Source of the DNA: Lodderomyces elongisporus
Taxonomy: Eukaryota; Ascomycota; Pichiomycetes; Serinales; Debaryomycetaceae
NCBI RefSeq assembly: GCF_030384665.1
Contig: NC_083674.1
Location: 682,001 to 746,000, forward strand
Direction of reading: 5' to 3'
Length of the DNA: 64,000 nt
Part shown: one piece after another, positions 51,978 through 64,000 of the stretch
How the letters are laid out: each line of letters starts with the position of its first letter
Numbering within the stretch: position 1 is the first letter of the stretch
Notes under the pieces: model-generated
Seen by the model: only the letters and a program-made list of their open reading frames with translations
Told to the model about the DNA's origin: nothing
Databases searched by the model: none
Translations under genes and position numbers: made by a program

Positions 51978-54421
51978 TTGAGATACTCTTTCGCATTGAC
52001 CAAGCGTGCTATTCCATCAGACTCTGTAATCGTCTCCTCGTCTTCCTCCACTGGCATCGGCCTGCTCATATGTTTGTGTCTATCAAAGTACTCAAAATCG
52101 TACAAACTTTTCCTCAATGGTGAGCCCATTTTGAACCTCGATGTCAACTCATGGTACGCCACTTTTTCCAGCAAGTCAAACATCAGTTGCTGCAAAGAGT
52201 GATCAAGCATAAACTTCTTTTCCACTTCGTGCAATGACGTAATCTTATGCGTAAGATAATATTCAATCAACACATCCTCGTTCAACTCCAAAAGTCGCAA
52301 TTTCCCTTCATCATCAAGATTTTTGATTAATGATATCAATTTTTCACGTTCCCCTTCCTTGGTCTTGGACTCATACTGTTCTGGCTTAAAGATTGATTTC
52401 ACTTTGTTTGCTTGCAACCAAAGGCGCAAGCAGGGAACATAATAGTAACCATCAAAATACAAGGACTTTGTACCACCAGAATATTCATTATTTAGCATAG
52501 ACATAACATCGTTTGGTACATAAACTGGTACACCACCAATCATTGAATAGTGCAATGGGCTAATTTTCTCAAAATTTAGCCAATGCTTCCTTCTATCCAT
52601 GTAGAGCTCGACTGATTCACCTTTGCGCTGCTTCGAGCGAATATAGCCCGAGTATTCCGGTGGGGGTTTCTCATTGTTTATACCAATACCGGTAATGTCG
52701 ATATATGTACCTGTATCAACGTCAATAAATCGCGCATCAATGTGGTTGTCCTTGGCCGCCAAGTCTCTATGATGAAGAAATGTGGCACAATCAATGAGGT
52801 ATTTGCCGAACCCTTCATTAATATCTTCAATCACCAATGTCATGTTATAGTTTGCAGACAATCTATTCAACTCGGAGCTCGGCATCTGAATGTCGATATC
52901 GATATCAAATGGGAACATGAGGCCATCCCAGTACCATGAAAGTAAAGGGCCATGAGCAATCCAGGAAATAATACCCTTCTCTTCTGCAAATCGAAACCAA
53001 TTACGCAATAACCTGTCCAAGATGATTTGTTCTCGAACTTCCAATTGTTCGGTGGTCCATGTTTCATCTTTAATGTAGCGTAAAGCCCCATTGAAAAACC
53101 GCCATTCATAGTGCCAACCAGCATCTTTGTTGGTCTTGTCTTTTTTCAATGTTGCCAACTTATAATATGTAGGCTCTTTTGCAACCGGATACTTGTTTGC
53201 AGTTTTCAACCCATTATAATGGTTAATCTCGTGTCTGTTTAGTCTATTTTCCTCGATTACTTTAGGGTCGTATCTCAACTCATTGGTCATGGATTCCTCG
53301 ATTTTATTAAGTCTAATTTCGTAATCACTAATCTGTTCGTCGATGGCATCCTGTCTGTAATGAAATGCATCCTTGTCCAAATGTAATTCACGAGAGACAT
53401 TAAATTCCGTCTGTCTAGTGGTTTGTCTCATTTTGTGAATATCATCATCGATATTCAATGGTCTAGCTGGCACGGTATTCAAAAGTGCATTAAACTCCAT
53501 TTGTGGGTTGAGCACAATGTTGTCCAAATTTTCCTTTGTTGGGTCAATGTTTCTTCTTGCTAAATACTTTGCAAATAAATCTGTGCGTACTATACGTTCT
53601 CTTGTTCCGGTTAATTGTGTTTCGTATGTGCCGTCTTTTGTAAGGAAAATCATTGAGATTGGGTTTTCTTGCGTTGTCAAAAGATAGCCTTTACCTTGCA
53701 ACATAACTTCCTTGTGGTGTGCTTTATTCATTGGTGAGTCCATAACAATGAATCCTGGCATATCGTCTCTTGCTAACCCAATTTCTTCCACTTTTTCGTC
53801 ATCCAAGTCCACCAAGTTCTTACACCAACGTGGGTACTTTGTCTTCTTATTGGCTTTCTGTTGTAATGATTTACAATCCCTTCTCTCGTCGATTGGTTTT
53901 AAAATCTCTTCATTGAGCATTGTCAAATCTACCCAATCCGACCAAGCAAATGGCATTCTAATCAAGTGATCGTTTTGTTTTTCATTCTGTGGGTTATATG
54001 TTTGTAGCTGATGTTTTAGTTCATCTAGGTAAAGAGCCAATGTAAATCTTGGCTCGTAAAAAAGTTCAGATTTGTTCTGCCATGTATTGGTATGGTGTTC
54101 AGTGGGTGGTAGATAATCCCTGGGGTTTATCTCGACTGATGGCTGCTCCACTGAGACATCGGCTAGCCAGTAATGGTGGTCCTGGTTTTCTCGAACTTTA
54201 TCCAACAAGTATGCAATTTTTTGTTTGGTGTCGAGCAAGTGGTATTCCTTCAGTCGATCAAACTCAATCTGGTCGTCTGTGGTGTAGTCTATCGATGTAG
54301 CATGTTTGATTGCCAATAGTCGTATCCTATCTTCTTCTTGTCTGTACACTTTGATAAAGTAGAATATATTGATGAATAGTACAAATATGAATATGTTTTT
54401 GAGTATTTTGATTTCAATCAT
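51737..54421 (-). CDS. Mnn4-like LicD-family mannosyl-phosphate transfer protein (copy 1)
   Basis: 894-aa type II Golgi protein: short cytosolic start then a signal-anchor at about 10-25 (IFIFVLFINIFYFI). Members of the Mnn4/LicD family promote phosphomannan addition to N-glycans, giving the cell surface negative charge. The LicD domain is about 460-660: WFRFAEEKGIISWIAHGPLLSWYWDGLMFPFDIDIDIQMP, HIDARFIDVDTGTYIDITG, ISPLHYSMIGGVPVYVPNDV. In the acidic motif the second position is Ile (FDIDID) where copy 2 has Glu. The C-terminus has a Gln run and Ala/Gln repeats (about 820-860). It is tandem with copy 2 on the same strand, 2.1 kb apart. Confidence 0.88.
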
Positions 54422-55306
54422 TCTTATGAGAATTGTTAGATGGAAAAGATAACTAGATGCTGATTAGATTTTGATGAATGCTAAAAAAAAGGAAAAAAGA
54501 TGAAAGAAGAAACAAAGATGAAAATGAAAAAAAAAGTGAAAAAAAAATGTTTATATGATGCAAATATATGGAATGTAATTGTTTCTGTTGTGGGGTGTTG
54601 GTGGTATTGGTATACAGATGATTGAAAGAAGGCTGTGCGAATATTCAACACAAATGTTGTGGTGTTGTAAGACCCTTTGACTAATTAGTTAGTAGAATAT
54701 ATATACAAATTTAGTCTAAAGTTGAGTTGCTTCTTTTCTTAATGGCAAGCCAAAATCCTCTTTTTCCTATCCTGTAATCGTTGAAAGAACAGAGTATTCC
54801 AGTTATATTGTTTAAAAGAAAAGAGTGTATACTTTGGCTGGATTTCAAAAATTGATGATGGTCTTGTGATTAGAATGAATTTGGTTGTAAAAATACTAAA
54901 AAAAAAAAATTAAAAAAGAAAAAAAAAACTTTTTGAACTGTAGCCAAAAAATAAAAAAATAAAAATAAAATAAAAGAAAAGCAACACAAGAACCAAAAAA
55001 ACATCATCAAGTATTATTCAGCACCAGCAGCTAGAGGTAGTGTGACTGTAAAATTAATATTCATTCACTTGTTGTGTTGTGTTGTGTTGTGTTGTGTTTT
55101 GTATTGTCTTTACTCTTCAATCTGCCTGTGTTGAACCTCCCCCCCCCCCACACACAAGCCCAAATCCATATATAACATTTTACTTTTGAAAGCAAAATTC
55201 CTTTTTCAATCCCAAGTTTTTGTCTTCTTTTTGGCGTTTTGGCATTTATTCTAGCGAAAGCCTACAACATATTAATCTCCCATTAACTTCTTATAAAGGA
55301 CCTCGT

Positions 55307-55366
<60 letters not shown>

Positions 55367-56530
55367 TGCCTCGTAATGAAATTTACAGCAAGCAATTCAT
55401 CTGTCACCATTTCAAAAGAAGAGAGTACTCTGATTGTACAGCTTTGTAGGATTCAGAGTGGAAATGAAAATAAAAATGAAAATAAAAATAAAAATAAATA
55501 TAAAAAATTTCTCCTTTACAAAATTAAGAACCAATGAAGCGAAATAGGAACCTTTAGTGGTAGTATATATATATATTGTACACATTTGTCCATGTTCTTC
55601 TATATATTTCTTTCTGTTGCTTGTTATTGTGTGTGGTCTTGTTGTAAGTTGTATTTTTACTTTTATTTTATTTCATAATTTTGATATTGTTGGCTATCTA
55701 ATTGGTTTACAATAAGGACTGAAAAATCTCTTTTTTTTGTTCTGGTTGTGTGAATTGGTCTCATTCTAATACTTTTTCTTCTTATCAATCTTCTCCACCA
55801 CTTCAACACCCTCCTTCATATTAATTTTTTTGTAATGGTTCCTGGATAAAATGGAGGTGCTCTAGTTGTAATACAAAACATTATCAAACAACCTCAGCAT
55901 TGTCTACATCTACATTTACATCTACATCTTTGTGCTTATCTCTTCTCTCGCTGTGTTGACAATATGCAAAAAATTAAAAAAAAAACTAAAAAAAAATAAA
56001 TGCAAAAAATGCAAAAAAAATAAAAAAAAAGAAATTTTTGAGATTGCTTTGTTCCGTTTTGTTTTGTACTACCTTTTTTTTATTTCTTTTTTTTTTTTTA
56101 ATTTTTTTAATTTCTACTATTTAGATTAAACACAAAAGCTGTCTGAAAGAGAGAAGGGAGGGTGGAGGCAGGTTCATTCACGTGATTATACATTCAATTT
56201 AGCCTTAATTACAATTCAATAGTACATATTCTTCTTTTACCAGTATCTCTCAAAAGTATGGTAAATTACAACTTACTACTACAACACCAAATAGCAATAT
56301 CAACATTTGCATAAAATTAGTTATATATTAAAGTAACATTGGGGGGAAAATAAAAAAAAAAAGGAAAATTTACAATCTATCAAAGACTAGAAAACTATAA
56401 AATGATCAAAAAACAAGTGTCCAAGTTCCGATTTCTGAATGGGGAGGTTACTCATTATTATTGTTATTATTATTATTATTATTATTACTCTCTCATTTCT
56501 CCCTCTCACACACACACACACACACACAAA
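54422..56530. other. Intergenic, promoter of Mnn4-like copy 1
   Basis: 2.1 kb without a supported gene. Repeats: A runs (54895-54925), TTGTG x5 (55071-55097), C tract (55140-55149), CT microsatellite, AAATG repeats (55462-55500), TTATTA (56457-56487) and CA (56507-56528). Confidence 0.55.
55313..55363 (+). repeat. TC dinucleotide microsatellite
   Basis: About 25 uninterrupted TC units in the upstream region of the Mnn4-like copy 1 gene; likely length-variable. Confidence 0.95.
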
Positions 56531-59299
56531 TTAGCCTTGATGGTGTCTTGGCCTATCGATTTGCTCGTAATTAAACAATGGTCTCCTAAATGGCTTTTGG
56601 AATTTAAAACTAGAAGTTAAACGATGGTACTCTCCATCATTCATAATCTCTCTATTCGTCTTCATTCCGGAAATATCTCCAATCGCTGTATTGGTACCAT
56701 TCTCCATATGGAACAAATGGGTCAACTCCTGCTTGTGTATACTGGTAGCTTGTCTCGTGAGATAGTACTCCAATAGTATATCTTGATCATTCTCCAACAA
56801 CTTCACAACTTGCTCCTCAGTAATACCCTTCACCAACCGCGTAAACTTTTCAATATCAAGGTTATTGGTGTTTGCATTCTTATTCTTCTTGTTCTTACTA
56901 TTGCTCTTTACTTTTTTCCTTCCCTTTTTGGCGTACAAATCCTCATTGGGAAACAAAAACTCCATCTTGCTATGATGAATCCAGAGTCCCAAAGCATCAA
57001 CAAAAAAGAACCCTTCATACTCATAACTCTCCAAACCTTGCTCGTATTCTTGTTGCAAAATGGTCTCGATTTGATTGGGAACAAATACAGGAATACCACC
57101 CAACATAGTATACCGCAATGGTGATATCTCATCGTGCGAGTAGAAATGTGGATATCGACAATTATAAACTTGTCTTGGAACACCTTCGGCTTCATTCTGT
57201 AAAATCAAAGACTCATACCTCTCGGGAACAGGTAAATCACTAATCCCCAACCCAGTAATATCAATATACGACCCAGTATCAATATCAATAAATCTAGCAT
57301 CAATGTGATTTTCCTTAAACGACTTGCCCCTATGATGCACAAAAGAAGAACATTCAATAAAAAACTTGCCAAAACCTTCAGTGATTTCTTCAACAACCAA
57401 CGATTGATTATAAGATTTGCAAAAACTGGCCAAGTCAGATGCCGGCATTTGAATATCGATATCCTCGTCAAATGGGAAAAGCAACCCATCCCAATACCAC
57501 GACAACAATGGACCATGTGCAATCCAGGAAATGACACCCTTCATATTGGCAAACTTGAACCAGTTGCGCAAAATCCTATCCAACAAGACATTTTCTCTAA
57601 TCTGTAGCTCATCCTCGGTCCAACCTTTTTTTAAGTATTTCAATGCACCATTAAAAAACCTCCACTCGTAGTGCCAACCTGCATCATGATCATTCTCGGC
57701 ATTACCAAAATTCAATCTTGCCATTCTGAAATGCGTTGGTTCCTTCTTTAGTGGAAACTTATTTGCATACTTTAATCCGTCATAGTACAATTTTTCTTTT
57801 CTTGTAAGACGAAGTTTATATATCTCTTCCTGGTCAAAAGTCAACTCATTGGTAACGAGTCCCATAGCTTTCTTCATTCTGCTTTCATACTCTTTAATTT
57901 GCAAGTCAATCTTGTCTTGTTGATAGTTGAATGCCAGTGGTGGGAGGTATATTTCCTTAGATTGGAATGGATTTAGCTCTTTTAGTGTGGCAACCATTCC
58001 ATATCTATCTTCTTCAGGTTTAATCAATTGTGGAGGCACTTGCTCTACAAGATGAACAAATTCTTTAACGGGGTTCATGGTAATCATCTCCAGCTCGTCT
58101 CGTGCAATGTTGTTATCCTTCAAGTAATTGTCAAATAAGCTTCCATCAACAATACGTTGCTTACCATCGACTTGGGCCTCGTATACTCCGTCTTTGCTCA
58201 AAAAGATTATACTCATTGGGTTCTTGGCGTATGTTAGGAGATGTGATTTACCTTCGAGCATCCTCACTTCGTTTGAAGCCTTATTTGTCGGTGATGTCTT
58301 TACGGCAAAGCCGGGAACATAGTTAACCAGTTGCAATTGCATTTCATCCAAATCTTGGCGAACTACATCCACATTATCGATACAGTAGTCGGGATACTTT
58401 GTTGGGATATGATGTGTTGCCTTCATATATGCACATGTTTTCCTCTTTTTTTCAGGTTTAACCAATTCTTGGTTCAACATGGTCAAGTCCACCCAATCAG
58501 ACCATGCAAAGGGAACAACTACTGGATCGTCATCGTCATCATCATCATCATTGTTGTTGTTGTTGCTATTATTTTTATCATCATCTTGCTTGCCCTGTTT
58601 GCTTTTGTTCATTTGTTTGCGTTTGTACTGGTTTCTCAACTCAGATAAGTATATAGATAAGGTGAATCTTGGGTCATAAAACAATACGGGTTTGCCAATC
58701 CAATTTTCGTAAAGAAAATCTTTAACATGCAACTTGATCTCGTAATCAGTGAGCTCAGTATGTGCCAACCAATACTTTTCCTTATCCTCGCTGATTTCGC
58801 GGAGCATCCATTGCAATTTTTCCTTGTTGTTTAATTCTTCATACTTTTTACCCTCTGGTATAGTATACATTGTCTGTGTTTTCATCTGTTCCTGTTCATA
58901 TTGTCTGGTTGTTGGGTTGATAAAGCTAATTTGGTCATGAGGTACTTCAATGATAACGGGGATATCTTCGTAGGATGCGCCTCCGCCGCCTTGGTAATAG
59001 TTTTGTTTATGGTTGGGTGCTGTTGCTAATCTAACTCGGGACAGACGATATAGTTGCTGGGCATCTTTGTTGCTTTTCTTTCTTCGCGGTAGTTTAACTC
59101 CCAAGATCTTCTTTTTGTTTGTGAATGTTATTATTGAAGCTAAGAAAATGTTGATCAAGATAACAAAGACTAGAAGTAATCTGACTATTTTGGAGTTTGC
59201 AATGCGATTTAGTTTGCGGATGGTGCGATGATTCTTTAGTCGCGATATTGGTTTTGGACTTAGTAGCGGTGGTGATGGTGATACCGATTTGTAAGTCAT
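56531..59299 (-). CDS. Mnn4-like LicD-family mannosyl-phosphate transfer protein (copy 2)
   Basis: 922-aa paralogue of copy 1. Signal-anchor about 38-60 (IVRLLLVFVILINIFLASII) after a basic cytosolic tail, so probably Golgi. A Lys/Asn/Asp run occupies about 235-265. Shared landmarks with copy 1: PVVVPFAWSDWVDLTMLNQEL, SPTNKASNEVRMLEGKSHLL, DHDAGWHYEWRFFNGALKYL, ISWIAHGPLLSWYWDGLLFPFDEDIDIQMP, HIDARFIDIDTGSYIDITGLG, ISPLRYTMLGGIPVFVPNQ, LLEYYLTRQATSIHKQE. The acidic motif FDEDID is complete. A tandem duplication followed by wide divergence is likely. Confidence 0.88.
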   Translation of the reverse strand: MTYKSVSPSPPLLSPKPISRLKNHRTIRKLNRIANSKIVRLLLVFVILINIFLASIITFTNKKKILGVKLPRRKKSNKDAQQLYRLSRVRLATAPNHKQNYYQGGGGASYEDIPVIIEVPHDQISFINPTTRQYEQEQMKTQTMYTIPEGKKYEELNNKEKLQWMLREISEDKEKYWLAHTELTDYEIKLHVKDFLYENWIGKPVLFYDPRFTLSIYLSELRNQYKRKQMNKSKQGKQDDDKNNSNNNNNDDDDDDDDPVVVPFAWSDWVDLTMLNQELVKPEKKRKTCAYMKATHHIPTKYPDYCIDNVDVVRQDLDEMQLQLVNYVPGFAVKTSPTNKASNEVRMLEGKSHLLTYAKNPMSIIFLSKDGVYEAQVDGKQRIVDGSLFDNYLKDNNIARDELEMITMNPVKEFVHLVEQVPPQLIKPEEDRYGMVATLKELNPFQSKEIYLPPLAFNYQQDKIDLQIKEYESRMKKAMGLVTNELTFDQEEIYKLRLTRKEKLYYDGLKYANKFPLKKEPTHFRMARLNFGNAENDHDAGWHYEWRFFNGALKYLKKGWTEDELQIRENVLLDRILRNWFKFANMKGVISWIAHGPLLSWYWDGLLFPFDEDIDIQMPASDLASFCKSYNQSLVVEEITEGFGKFFIECSSFVHHRGKSFKENHIDARFIDIDTGSYIDITGLGISDLPVPERYESLILQNEAEGVPRQVYNCRYPHFYSHDEISPLRYTMLGGIPVFVPNQIETILQQEYEQGLESYEYEGFFFVDALGLWIHHSKMEFLFPNEDLYAKKGRKKVKSNSKNKKNKNANTNNLDIEKFTRLVKGITEEQVVKLLENDQDILLEYYLTRQATSIHKQELTHLFHMENGTNTAIGDISGMKTNREIMNDGEYHRLTSSFKFQKPFRRPLFNYEQIDRPRHHQG

Positions 59300-61144
59300 G
59301 TTGTTGTTGTTGTTGTTTTTTTTTGTTTGGTTTTGATTAGATGTCTAATAGAGAGTATTCAAGACCTTTTCTATTCTTTTTCTTTTTTTTTTCTTTTCTT
59401 TCGATGAAATTTCACTGGATATATCAATATACTAGTCTATCGTCTTGTTGCTTAGGTATCCAGTTATTGGCTGCTTTAGTAAGTTTCTTTCTTCTTTCTT
59501 TTTCTGTTATATAATTGGTGTATCTTGGATGGATTACAGAGTTTCTTGTCTTGTGCCGTTTAAGATGAAGCAACAGAGAAAGATATAAATATTTGCAAAA
59601 TATCAATATAAAAAAAAATTAATTAAAAAAAATAATAAATAATAAAAAAAATTATAATGAAAAAAGGAAAAGAAATAAAATGAAATTTAATATAAATAAA
59701 TAAATAAAATATATTTAAATATTAATGTACAACAATGCAGTACAACAATAGAGTATAACAATGCAGTACAACAATTGAGTACAACAATAGAGTATAACAA
59801 TAAGAGTACAACTGTACAGTATAACAAGTATCAGTTTTATATTGACAAAAATTTCAATGGAGAATGATATATACATATATACATATATTCATATAAATGA
59901 ATAGAGAGCAAATGAGAAAATACTGAAAAAAAGAAAATAAGATAGGCTCTATCGAGATGCAAAAATGTATTTCGCCAGTTATTGGTCAATATGCTAAAAG
60001 GTGGGAGATAGGGTGGAGGGAGGGGTTATATAATAATCGCGTATGGTTAGAACAAGACTTTGCCAACCAACGAGAGAATAATAAAGGAGTGGTCCTGCTT
60101 TGCGCTGCTGTTTTTAGTGTAATTTTGTTTTGCTATTCTTTTTTGAAAAGAGTTGGAGTGAAGGGAGTGGAGGACGTGGAGGAGGTATATAGATGGTCCC
60201 AACATTGTGCAAGGATACGGACTAGATTGAAATAAAGATTAGAAAATGATAAAATTTAAGAGAAGATGTGGTTTTAGCAACTTTGTGGTTCAGATGTTGC
60301 TTGGTTTCTTAGACTTGCGTTCAACGCCCAAAGTTACAATACCAATAATAAAAAAAATAAAAAATCAAAGAATAGAGAGAAAGTATGTATATTACCGAGA
60401 TTGGATTATCTAAATATTTTCAATAATTACCTCTTGCTATTCGTGGTGGAAAGGGCGGCGGTAGAAAAGGACATACATACCCTATTTCCTTTTTGTTTTT
60501 ACTTTAGTCTTTTCCAAAATGTATTAGACATATCTGTATACATGTACATATGTAAGTAAAGGGACCACTGGATTCCACGTGAAGTTGAACCTAAAATTGG
60601 AAAACTAGAACCAGAGCAAAAAAAATAAAACAAAACAAAAAAATAAAATAAAAATAAAGAAAAAATAAAGAAAAAAACAAAGATATAAAATTTGGTTAAA
60701 CGTACACTACTCATTTTCCTTTTTTTTTCCGTCTTTATCACGTGATGTGTTGGTTAATTTTTTTTCTTTTCTATTCTGCTTTCGCTGACTGTGGTCATGT
60801 GATGTGGATATTTTATACTATTAGTAAATGTATCGCAAAGCACAAACTTGTTTTCTGCGCAAGGAAGAGAGAGAGGGAGCGAGAGAATAGAATAAAATAG
60901 AGTACAACAACCACAACAACAACAAGTACAAATTCTCCATTTCCATTTGCAACCAAATTTGTCTTGTTATTAAAAGTTTGGAACAACATTCAAGAATAGT
61001 GTATACAATGATGTAAAAGTATATCCAGATTAATTAAGTTGAAAAAAGAAAAAGAAAAAGATATAATTGTACAAATTATAATAATCGTGTATATTCAATT
61101 GAAACTCTTGACAATTAGCTTATTCGAAAAAGAAATACTGAAAT

Positions 61145-61179
<35 letters not shown>

Positions 61180-61452
61180 GTGTGGGAGATAAAAAATTCA
61201 ACAATTGCAGATCCAGTCTGTTGTGGTCTCAAGATAATGGCGAGCAGCATAATCACTAATCTCTCCCTTTCGCAAAGTGATTATCAAATTCAAGTACACC
61301 ATATTTTCAATTCATTTCAATTCCTTTCATTTCTATTCTGTATTGCATTGTATGTCAATAAATTCCAATTTCTTCAAAAATTAAATAAAACTATGTTTCT
61401 TCATCCATTGTTGCCATTTTTATTTTTCTTCTTGATTTGGTTTCAGCACCCA
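59300..61452. other. Intergenic, promoter of Mnn4-like copy 2 and PMP3 3' end
   Basis: 2.15 kb. It contains a 13-bp minisatellite (59728-59828), TATA-rich DNA (59865-59900, 61147-61173), and CACGTG at 60577-60582 and 60739-60744. A 92-codon ATG ORF at 59957-60235 has mixed composition and one hydrophobic span but no family I know; not called. Confidence 0.55.
59728..59828 (+). repeat. 13-bp minisatellite TACAACAATNNAG
   Basis: About 7.7 tandem units: TACAACAATGCAG, TACAACAATAGAG, TATAACAATGCAG, TACAACAATTGAG and so on; one unit has 14 bp and one is TACAACTGTACAG. It lies 430 bp upstream of the Mnn4-like copy 2 start. Confidence 0.9.
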
Positions 61453-61626
61453 TTAATATTTTAGAATGATGTACAAGGCGTAAATGATACCTGGAAGCCA
61501 TGCCAAACAGGTCAACAAGATACACCAAAGCACTGGAGCAGTACATCCAACTTCCATAAACACACCCAATGGTGGAAGGATAATAGCACCAATGATTTTA
61601 AAGATATCTGTACAAGTTAAAGCCAT
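61453..61626 (-). CDS. PMP3: Plasma-membrane proteolipid Pmp3
   Basis: 57 aa from ATG 61626 to TAA 61453. Starts MALTCTDIFKIIGAIILPPL, continues GVFMEVGC, then LLTCLAWLPGIIYALYIILKY. Two membrane spans with the conserved ILPPLGVFME and WLPGIIYA motifs are typical of the Pmp3/UPF0057 family, which modulates membrane potential and cation (Na+, K+) tolerance. Full family length; intronless. Confidence 0.97.
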   Translation of the reverse strand: MALTCTDIFKIIGAIILPPLGVFMEVGCTAPVLWCILLTCLAWLPGIIYALYIILKY

Positions 61627-63663
61627 TTTGTTTCTGTTTTTGTTTTGTTTTTGTTTTAATTTTGTTTTGGAGGGGGAGAAAGGTGTAAAGTTTTTCTTTT
61701 ATTGAGACGTGTATAAGTTTATTGCTTATTAAAAGATATAAAACAAAATTATGTCCTAGATCAATTGATTCCAATTGATGATGATGTAGATAATGTAGTA
61801 GTGTTGAAAAATAATAGAACAATAACTTCTTAATGAGTAAGTAAGTGATTAGATCTATTCAAAATTGATGTGAAAAGCAAAAAGTAAAAAATAAAGTAAA
61901 AAAGTAAAAAACAAAATTTAAACAATTGATAGGAAAAAAAAAAGGAGATTCACACCTTCTTTTATAGTGTTGTTTGTATATATATCTATCTATATCTATA
62001 TATCTATAAACCGATGAGCGGGCCCTGTAGAGTTTGAAGTGACGAAGAAGAGGGAGTAGGTGGAGGGAAAGAGTGGTGGTAGCAAAGTGGTACAAAATTA
62101 AAGTTGTGTGTGTGTGTGTATGTGTTTTCTTCTTCTTTCTTTTTGGGGTTAGGGACGTGGTCATGTGTGTAGAAAAAAAAAACTCTAAGCAAAATTAATT
62201 AAACACGGCGCTCACAAAAAGTCACTTTCGTCTCTCTCTCTATAAATAGCAATCTTAAGCTAATCGCTCATAACTCATAACGTTTCTTTCTGTAACTTAC
62301 ACGAACGAGGCAATGTAGAGCAAGGCAAAGCATTATATGATATAACACGATGATCACATATCCAATACAGTTTCCAAATGATTACTATTATTATTATTAT
62401 TATTGCTCTTCGTCTGCATAAGGCACACATATATAAAAATCTTCAACTGTCATACTACACACTCTCTCTCTAAAACAACCAATGCCAATTTAAAATAGGC
62501 TTGCTATTATAGCACCAATGAGGACAGAGGTGCATGACTATCAAATTTCTTTCATACATTGATTGTATTTGCCATTCTTTTTCTTCTACTTCTTCCTTTC
62601 TTTATTTTGTGCTTTTTTTTTCTTCTTCATTTATTTGATTATTTGTTTCTGGTTTTTATGAAAACTCAGCCGCTTTTGACACTCTTGGCAGATACACACA
62701 CACACACACACACACACATACAGCCAATATTGTTTATTTACAAATGATGGAAGAGCAAGTGAAAAGTAAAAGACATTTTACCATTCAAAACATTTATTCT
62801 TTTCAGTCTTTACTGTTGACTATCTCGATTCTGGTTTATTTTTAATTTGAGGATCCATCGTCATTGCACATCAAATATACTAATTTCTGAGATGACGTAG
62901 TTCTTTGCCCCTTTCTTTTTTTCTTTTTTTCTTTTCTTCTCTCTTTTCTCTCTTTTCCCCACTTACTCTTCAACCTATCTATCCATCACCCACTCCCCTC
63001 TCCCCTCCCCTCCCCTTCCTCCCTTGTTCGGCCAACTACTTGTCTCCCTAATTTAATATTTTTTTTGGACCTACTTCTCCTTCTTCTTCTTCTTTGTTCA
63101 TTCTTCTTGTAAATTATTACTAACTTGAATTATCTTAATTTTCTTAATATATAGCATAGTTTACAGAAATTGATCCTCGGGGGAGTTATTGTTGTTGTTT
63201 CTTTTTTAAATTTCCATCTATTTGGTCTAGTACAAAAGTCTCAACTGCGCACCAATATTTTTCTTTTTAGCACTACAAGAAAACTATTGTATGAGGAAAT
63301 AGTAGTGATATATATATATATATATACTTGTATATTATCAAGTACAACAAACCAAGGTAAACCCACTTTTTATCAAAATACATATACACACACAAATAAA
63401 AAATATAAGCACTATGAAAGTCATCTACATAATGGTGAATACTCCAGAGGAGCTCAACTTATAAAAAGAAGTAGAAGCATAGCTTTACAATATTCAAAAA
63501 GGTTGGTGATTTGTTCATTTGTTTTAATGTTGTTTTTTTTGTTGTTGTTACTTGTTCTATTTTCCAAAGGTTTTGCAACCAAAATGGAAGAAGAAAAAAA
63601 AAAAAATATTTATCATCAACATCATCAATAAGGTCCATCCAGTTCAAAAGTTTTCACACTTTA

Positions 63664-63695
<32 letters not shown>

Positions 63696-64000
63696 TTTCC
63701 TTTTGTTTTTCTTTTTTTGCATCTTGTTTCATACCATTATATTTGCTTTGCTCTTGATATACAAGCTTCTGGTCAACAAATAATAATTCAAAAGTACAAT
63801 CCATCAATGAATAAAGAGACAAAGGAGAAGATCCCAATTTCAAAACTTGTTATACTCGCACCTTTTACCCAAGTAGCTACACAATTTACTCTAACAATTA
63901 CTAAAGGCAGTACTACTACTACTACTTGTTTAATAAAGAAGAAAATATAATTGAAAGGAAAAGTTCTCGCTTCATCATAATCGATATATGTATATATGAG
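61627..64000. other. Intergenic to the right edge
   Basis: 2.4 kb with no supported gene. Microsatellites TG (62107-62120), TTA (62385-62403), CA (62694-62718), TA (63308-63326) and CTT (63666-63694), and a pyrimidine block (62925-63040). Probably the PMP3 promoter plus the regulatory region of a gene beyond the window. Confidence 0.55.

Noticed and set aside
59957..60235. 92-codon ATG ORF with one hydrophobic span upstream of Mnn4-like copy 2
   Set aside because: Mixed composition is tempting, but no known family, no conserved motif and it lies in a promoter; needs conservation data.
60560..60600. tRNA T-arm-like GTTGAACC
   Set aside because: No cloverleaf arms around it; no tRNA could be built here or elsewhere in the window by eye.

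Overview
The window looks like nuclear DNA of a budding yeast from the CTG clade (Candida/Lodderomyces group). Reasons: short intergenic AT-rich DNA, mostly intronless genes, many poly-Gln/Asn/Ser and poly-Asp runs, an MNN4-type gene pair, and CTG codons at polar positions (for example codon 62 of DST1, where a lysine sits in the S. cerevisiae protein). Species is not proven. The low-complexity-rich style fits Lodderomyces or the C. parapsilosis group. From memory, DIP5, SNZ1, SNO1, HOM6, EXG2, TOM20 and MGM101 are also close neighbours in C. albicans.

Left part (1-13.9 kb): the 5' part of an MFS drug/polyamine-type transporter cut by the window edge; SWI4 with a 5' intron; an unrecognised repeat-bearing protein; mitochondrial-looking UGA2 with a 57-codon ORF just upstream; CCL1 (cyclin H of TFIIH); UBC8. 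Middle (15-31.7 kb): a short RhoGDI-like protein, RNA15 and DST1 sharing a divergent promoter (mRNA 3' end formation and transcript elongation), CYS4, a RING/U-box-like plus propeller-like protein (possibly PTR3), a UBX-domain protein whose reading frame continues past its stop, DRN1, SET6 and DIP5.

31.7-35.7 kb is a gene-poor 4 kb block. Inside it is a candidate telomerase RNA gene: a 23-nt unit containing the complement of the Candida telomeric core GGATGT, followed by a 5-nt restart of the same unit, about 200 nt downstream of a TATA box and followed by several hairpins. This is the most interesting element of the window.

Right part (35.7-64 kb): the divergent vitamin B6 pair SNZ1/SNO1, IML1 (SEACIT/GATOR1), HOM6, GPI-type exoglucanase EXG2, TOM20, a complex I accessory subunit, MGM101 (mtDNA repair), two tandem MNN4-like LicD mannosyl-phosphate genes with long promoters, and the 57-aa PMP3 proteolipid. 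Amino-acid and vitamin genes recur (CYS4, DIP5, SNZ1/SNO1, HOM6, UGA2, possibly PTR3), and Gcn4-type sites are visible before HOM6 and SNZ1/SNO1. No transposon, tRNA, rRNA or CRISPR was seen.
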